The notes under the pieces are model-generated. The model had not been told where the DNA came from and searched no databases. It saw only the letters and a program-made list of their open reading frames with translations. Shown one piece after another: positions 4,943 to 5,902 of a DNA stretch of 5,902 bases. The stretch spans positions 1 to 5,902 of the forward strand of contig JAITVU010000016.1 of the NCBI GenBank assembly GCA_031285645.1. Direction: 5' to 3'. Origin of the DNA: Oscillospiraceae bacterium (GTDB lineage Bacteria; Bacillota; Clostridia; Oscillospirales; Ruminococcaceae). Position 1 is the stretch's first letter, and each line of letters opens with the position of its first letter. The translations under genes were made by a program, and so were the position numbers.

Positions 4943-5635
4943 ACAAAAGAGATGGCCGCCGATGCGCAGAATCACGGGGCGGGAATGCATGAATTTATTT
5001 TTTGTCTTATCCGGATTGAAGTAGTAAATGGCGCCGCCCGAGGGATCGGTGCCGTTGAGAGCTTCCTTGGCCGCGCGGTAGGCGGATTCGGCGATGGGCT
5101 GGTTGATCTGCCCGTCCGTCATCGCGCTGAAAGCGCCGGGCTGGTAGGCGACGCCCGCGATTGTGTCGGGGAACGAGGGATGCTCCACGCGGTTGAGGAT
5201 CACGGCGCCAACGGCGACCTGGCCCGAAAAAGGCTCGCCGCGCGCTTCCGCGGATATAAGCCGGGCGAGAAGCTGGTAATCGGAATCGGACAATGCCCCT
5301 CCGGTTGACTGCGAGGGCGCAAGCCCCAAAGCCGCCAATGTGGCGGGCCCCGCGATGCCGTCCACAGTCAGGCCGTTGCGGCGCTGAAAATCCTTGACGG
5401 CGTTGGCGGTGCCGCTGCCGAACACACCGTCTATTTTGCCGGTGTAAAGCCCTTCCTGCTGGAGCTTTTGTTGAATCGCGCGGACTTCGTCGCCCTGCGA
5501 GCCGATTTTAGACAGCACTTCCATGGGTCTGGGCTGGGTTGAGGCCTTGTAACTGTAGCCGATGACGCCAATCACAAAAACATTGAGCATTATTATAATA
5601 AGTATGCGCAGGATGTAACGCATTTTTTCTTTCAT
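4937..5635 (-). CDS. sleB: Spore cortex-lytic enzyme SleB
   Basis: The 232-residue product has the SleB domain order. An N-terminal hydrophobic segment (about 8-27) exports or anchors it. A peptidoglycan-binding domain follows at about 44-103 (GSQGDEVRAIQQKLQQEGLY, then DGVFGSGTANAVKDFQ and DGIAGPATLAALGL). The SleB catalytic domain spans about 118-232, with LISAEARGEPFSGQVAVGAV; E130 matches the catalytic glutamate of the family. NRVEHPSFPDTI and the C-terminal KFMHSRPVILRIGGHLF complete it. SleB is a lytic transglycosylase that degrades muramic-delta-lactam-containing spore cortex during germination. The ATG at 5635 is chosen because AAGGAG (5649-5644) lies eight bases upstream; the GTG at 5644 overlaps that site. 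Unlike the usual Bacillus layout, no ypeB follows: the next gene is convergent. No convincing sigma-G promoter was found. Confidence 0.93.
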   Translation of the reverse strand: MKEKMRYILRILIIIMLNVFVIGVIGYSYKASTQPRPMEVLSKIGSQGDEVRAIQQKLQQEGLYTGKIDGVFGSGTANAVKDFQRRNGLTVDGIAGPATLAALGLAPSQSTGGALSDSDYQLLARLISAEARGEPFSGQVAVGAVILNRVEHPSFPDTIAGVAYQPGAFSAMTDGQINQPIAESAYRAAKEALNGTDPSGGAIYYFNPDKTKNKFMHSRPVILRIGGHLFCS

Positions 5636-5792
5636 GGCAATCACTCCTTCCTGCTACAAGTTTTTCCCAGGATACCCAAAAAATTCATACAAAAACAACT
5701 TTAATTAAAGGACATGCATAGAACTGTTGGAGTCATAATAGGAGGCAAAACAAGAAATATGCAAATTATTTAGAAATTCTTGCAAAACCCCC
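5636..5792. other. Non-coding gap upstream of sleB, with a 12-base palindrome
   Basis: This AT-rich gap lies between divergent transcripts. CTTTAATTAAAG (5699-5710) is a perfect 12-base palindrome located about 65 bases before the sleB start and could be an operator. A spore-specific sigma-G promoter is expected for sleB, but I see no good match. On the + strand AGGAGG (5739-5744) precedes a four-codon frame ATG-CAA-ATT-ATT-TAG at 5759, which is too far away and too short to call a gene. Confidence 0.4.
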
Positions 5793-5821
5793 TTGACATG
5801 GTGAGGAAGAGGTGGTAATAT
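5793..5821 (+). promoter_or_regulatory. Strong sigma-A promoter reading out of the window
   Basis: A perfect TTGACA (5793-5798) is followed after exactly 17 bases by TAATAT (5816-5821), one base from the consensus TATAAT. The predicted start of transcription is about 5828. It is the best promoter in the window and is divergent from sleB. It drives the structured leader that runs to the right edge. Confidence 0.85.
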
Positions 5822-5827
5822 AAGAAA

Positions 5828-5902
5828 GCTGTCCGGGGGAAAGAACGGTGAAGCCTCGGGAGTTTTCTTTTTGTAAAGAGGAAAACGGGGCCGAAACGGG
5901 CG
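5828..5902 (+). ncRNA. Structured 5' leader or small RNA, cut by the window edge
   Basis: The RNA expected from the promoter at 5793-5821 folds at once. GTCCG (5831-5835) pairs with CGGGC (5897-5901), and GCCTC (5853-5857) with GGGGC (5887-5891). An 11-pair, U-rich hairpin, 5862-5872 with 5876-5886, sits on top with a three-base loop. The internal loop has purine-rich sides (GGGGAAAGAACGGTGAA at 5836-5852 and CGAAA at 5892-5896), of the kind seen in ligand-binding leaders. No start codon with a ribosome site is seen before the edge. I checked it by eye against common riboswitch, T-box, RNase P, tmRNA and SRP signatures and found no match. It could be a riboswitch-like leader or an independent small RNA. 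Confidence 0.45.

Noticed and set aside
4952..5308. 118-codon + strand frame
   Set aside because: It is entirely antisense to sleB, whose domains are unmistakable.
5759..5773. Tiny upstream frame with AGGAGG upstream
   Set aside because: It has four codons, the spacing from the ribosome site is 14 bases, and it lies upstream of the strong promoter's start.
5828..5902. RNase P RNA, tmRNA or SRP RNA
   Set aside because: Their conserved core sequences, such as GAGGAAAGTCCGG for RNase P, are absent from the visible part.

Overview
The window looks like a chromosomal segment of an endospore-forming, fairly GC-rich Clostridia-type Firmicute. The evidence is a SleB spore cortex-lytic enzyme, a ComEC-like metallo-beta-lactamase-fold protein with a DUF3006 protein in the same neighbourhood, an SdpI-family membrane protein, Firmicute-style Shine-Dalgarno sites, and an Arc-type ribbon-helix-helix protein of a kind common in Clostridia. 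The genus cannot be told from the sequence.

Left part (1-3227, + strand): a short SdpI-family membrane protein (5' end at the window edge), a YgiQ-type radical SAM protein that overlaps it by one base, and a membrane-anchored ComEC/Rec2-like hydrolase 17 bases downstream. The tight packing suggests one transcript. The hydrolase has no good ribosome site unless a small hairpin folds out between an upstream AAGGAAGG and its ATG.

Middle (3228-3802): about 570 bases with no credible gene, almost wholly made of inverted repeats. I read it as a leading hairpin followed by four consecutive junction-like units, three of them cloverleaf-shaped (a closing stem around three abutting hairpins). Units 1 and 4 share the hairpin order GC-rich, GC-rich, long AT-rich; unit 2 has the reverse order, as if inverted. 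A TATAGCC segment between units 2 and 3 can pair with either side. The block separates the hydrolase gene from its usual partner, the DUF3006 gene (3803-4066), so it is either an inserted palindromic repeat cluster or an undescribed large structured RNA. This is the main candidate for something new.

Right part (4067-5902): a small two-helix membrane protein (+) with its own candidate promoter; a long perfect inverted repeat serving as a terminator for a 50-residue ribbon-helix-helix-like gene on the - strand that is easily missed; a divergent Arc-type ribbon-helix-helix gene (+) sharing a palindrome-rich 112-base control region; then sleB (-), convergent with and overlapping the Arc-type gene by 6 bases. 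At the right edge a near-consensus sigma-A promoter (+) drives a structured leader RNA whose gene lies outside the window.
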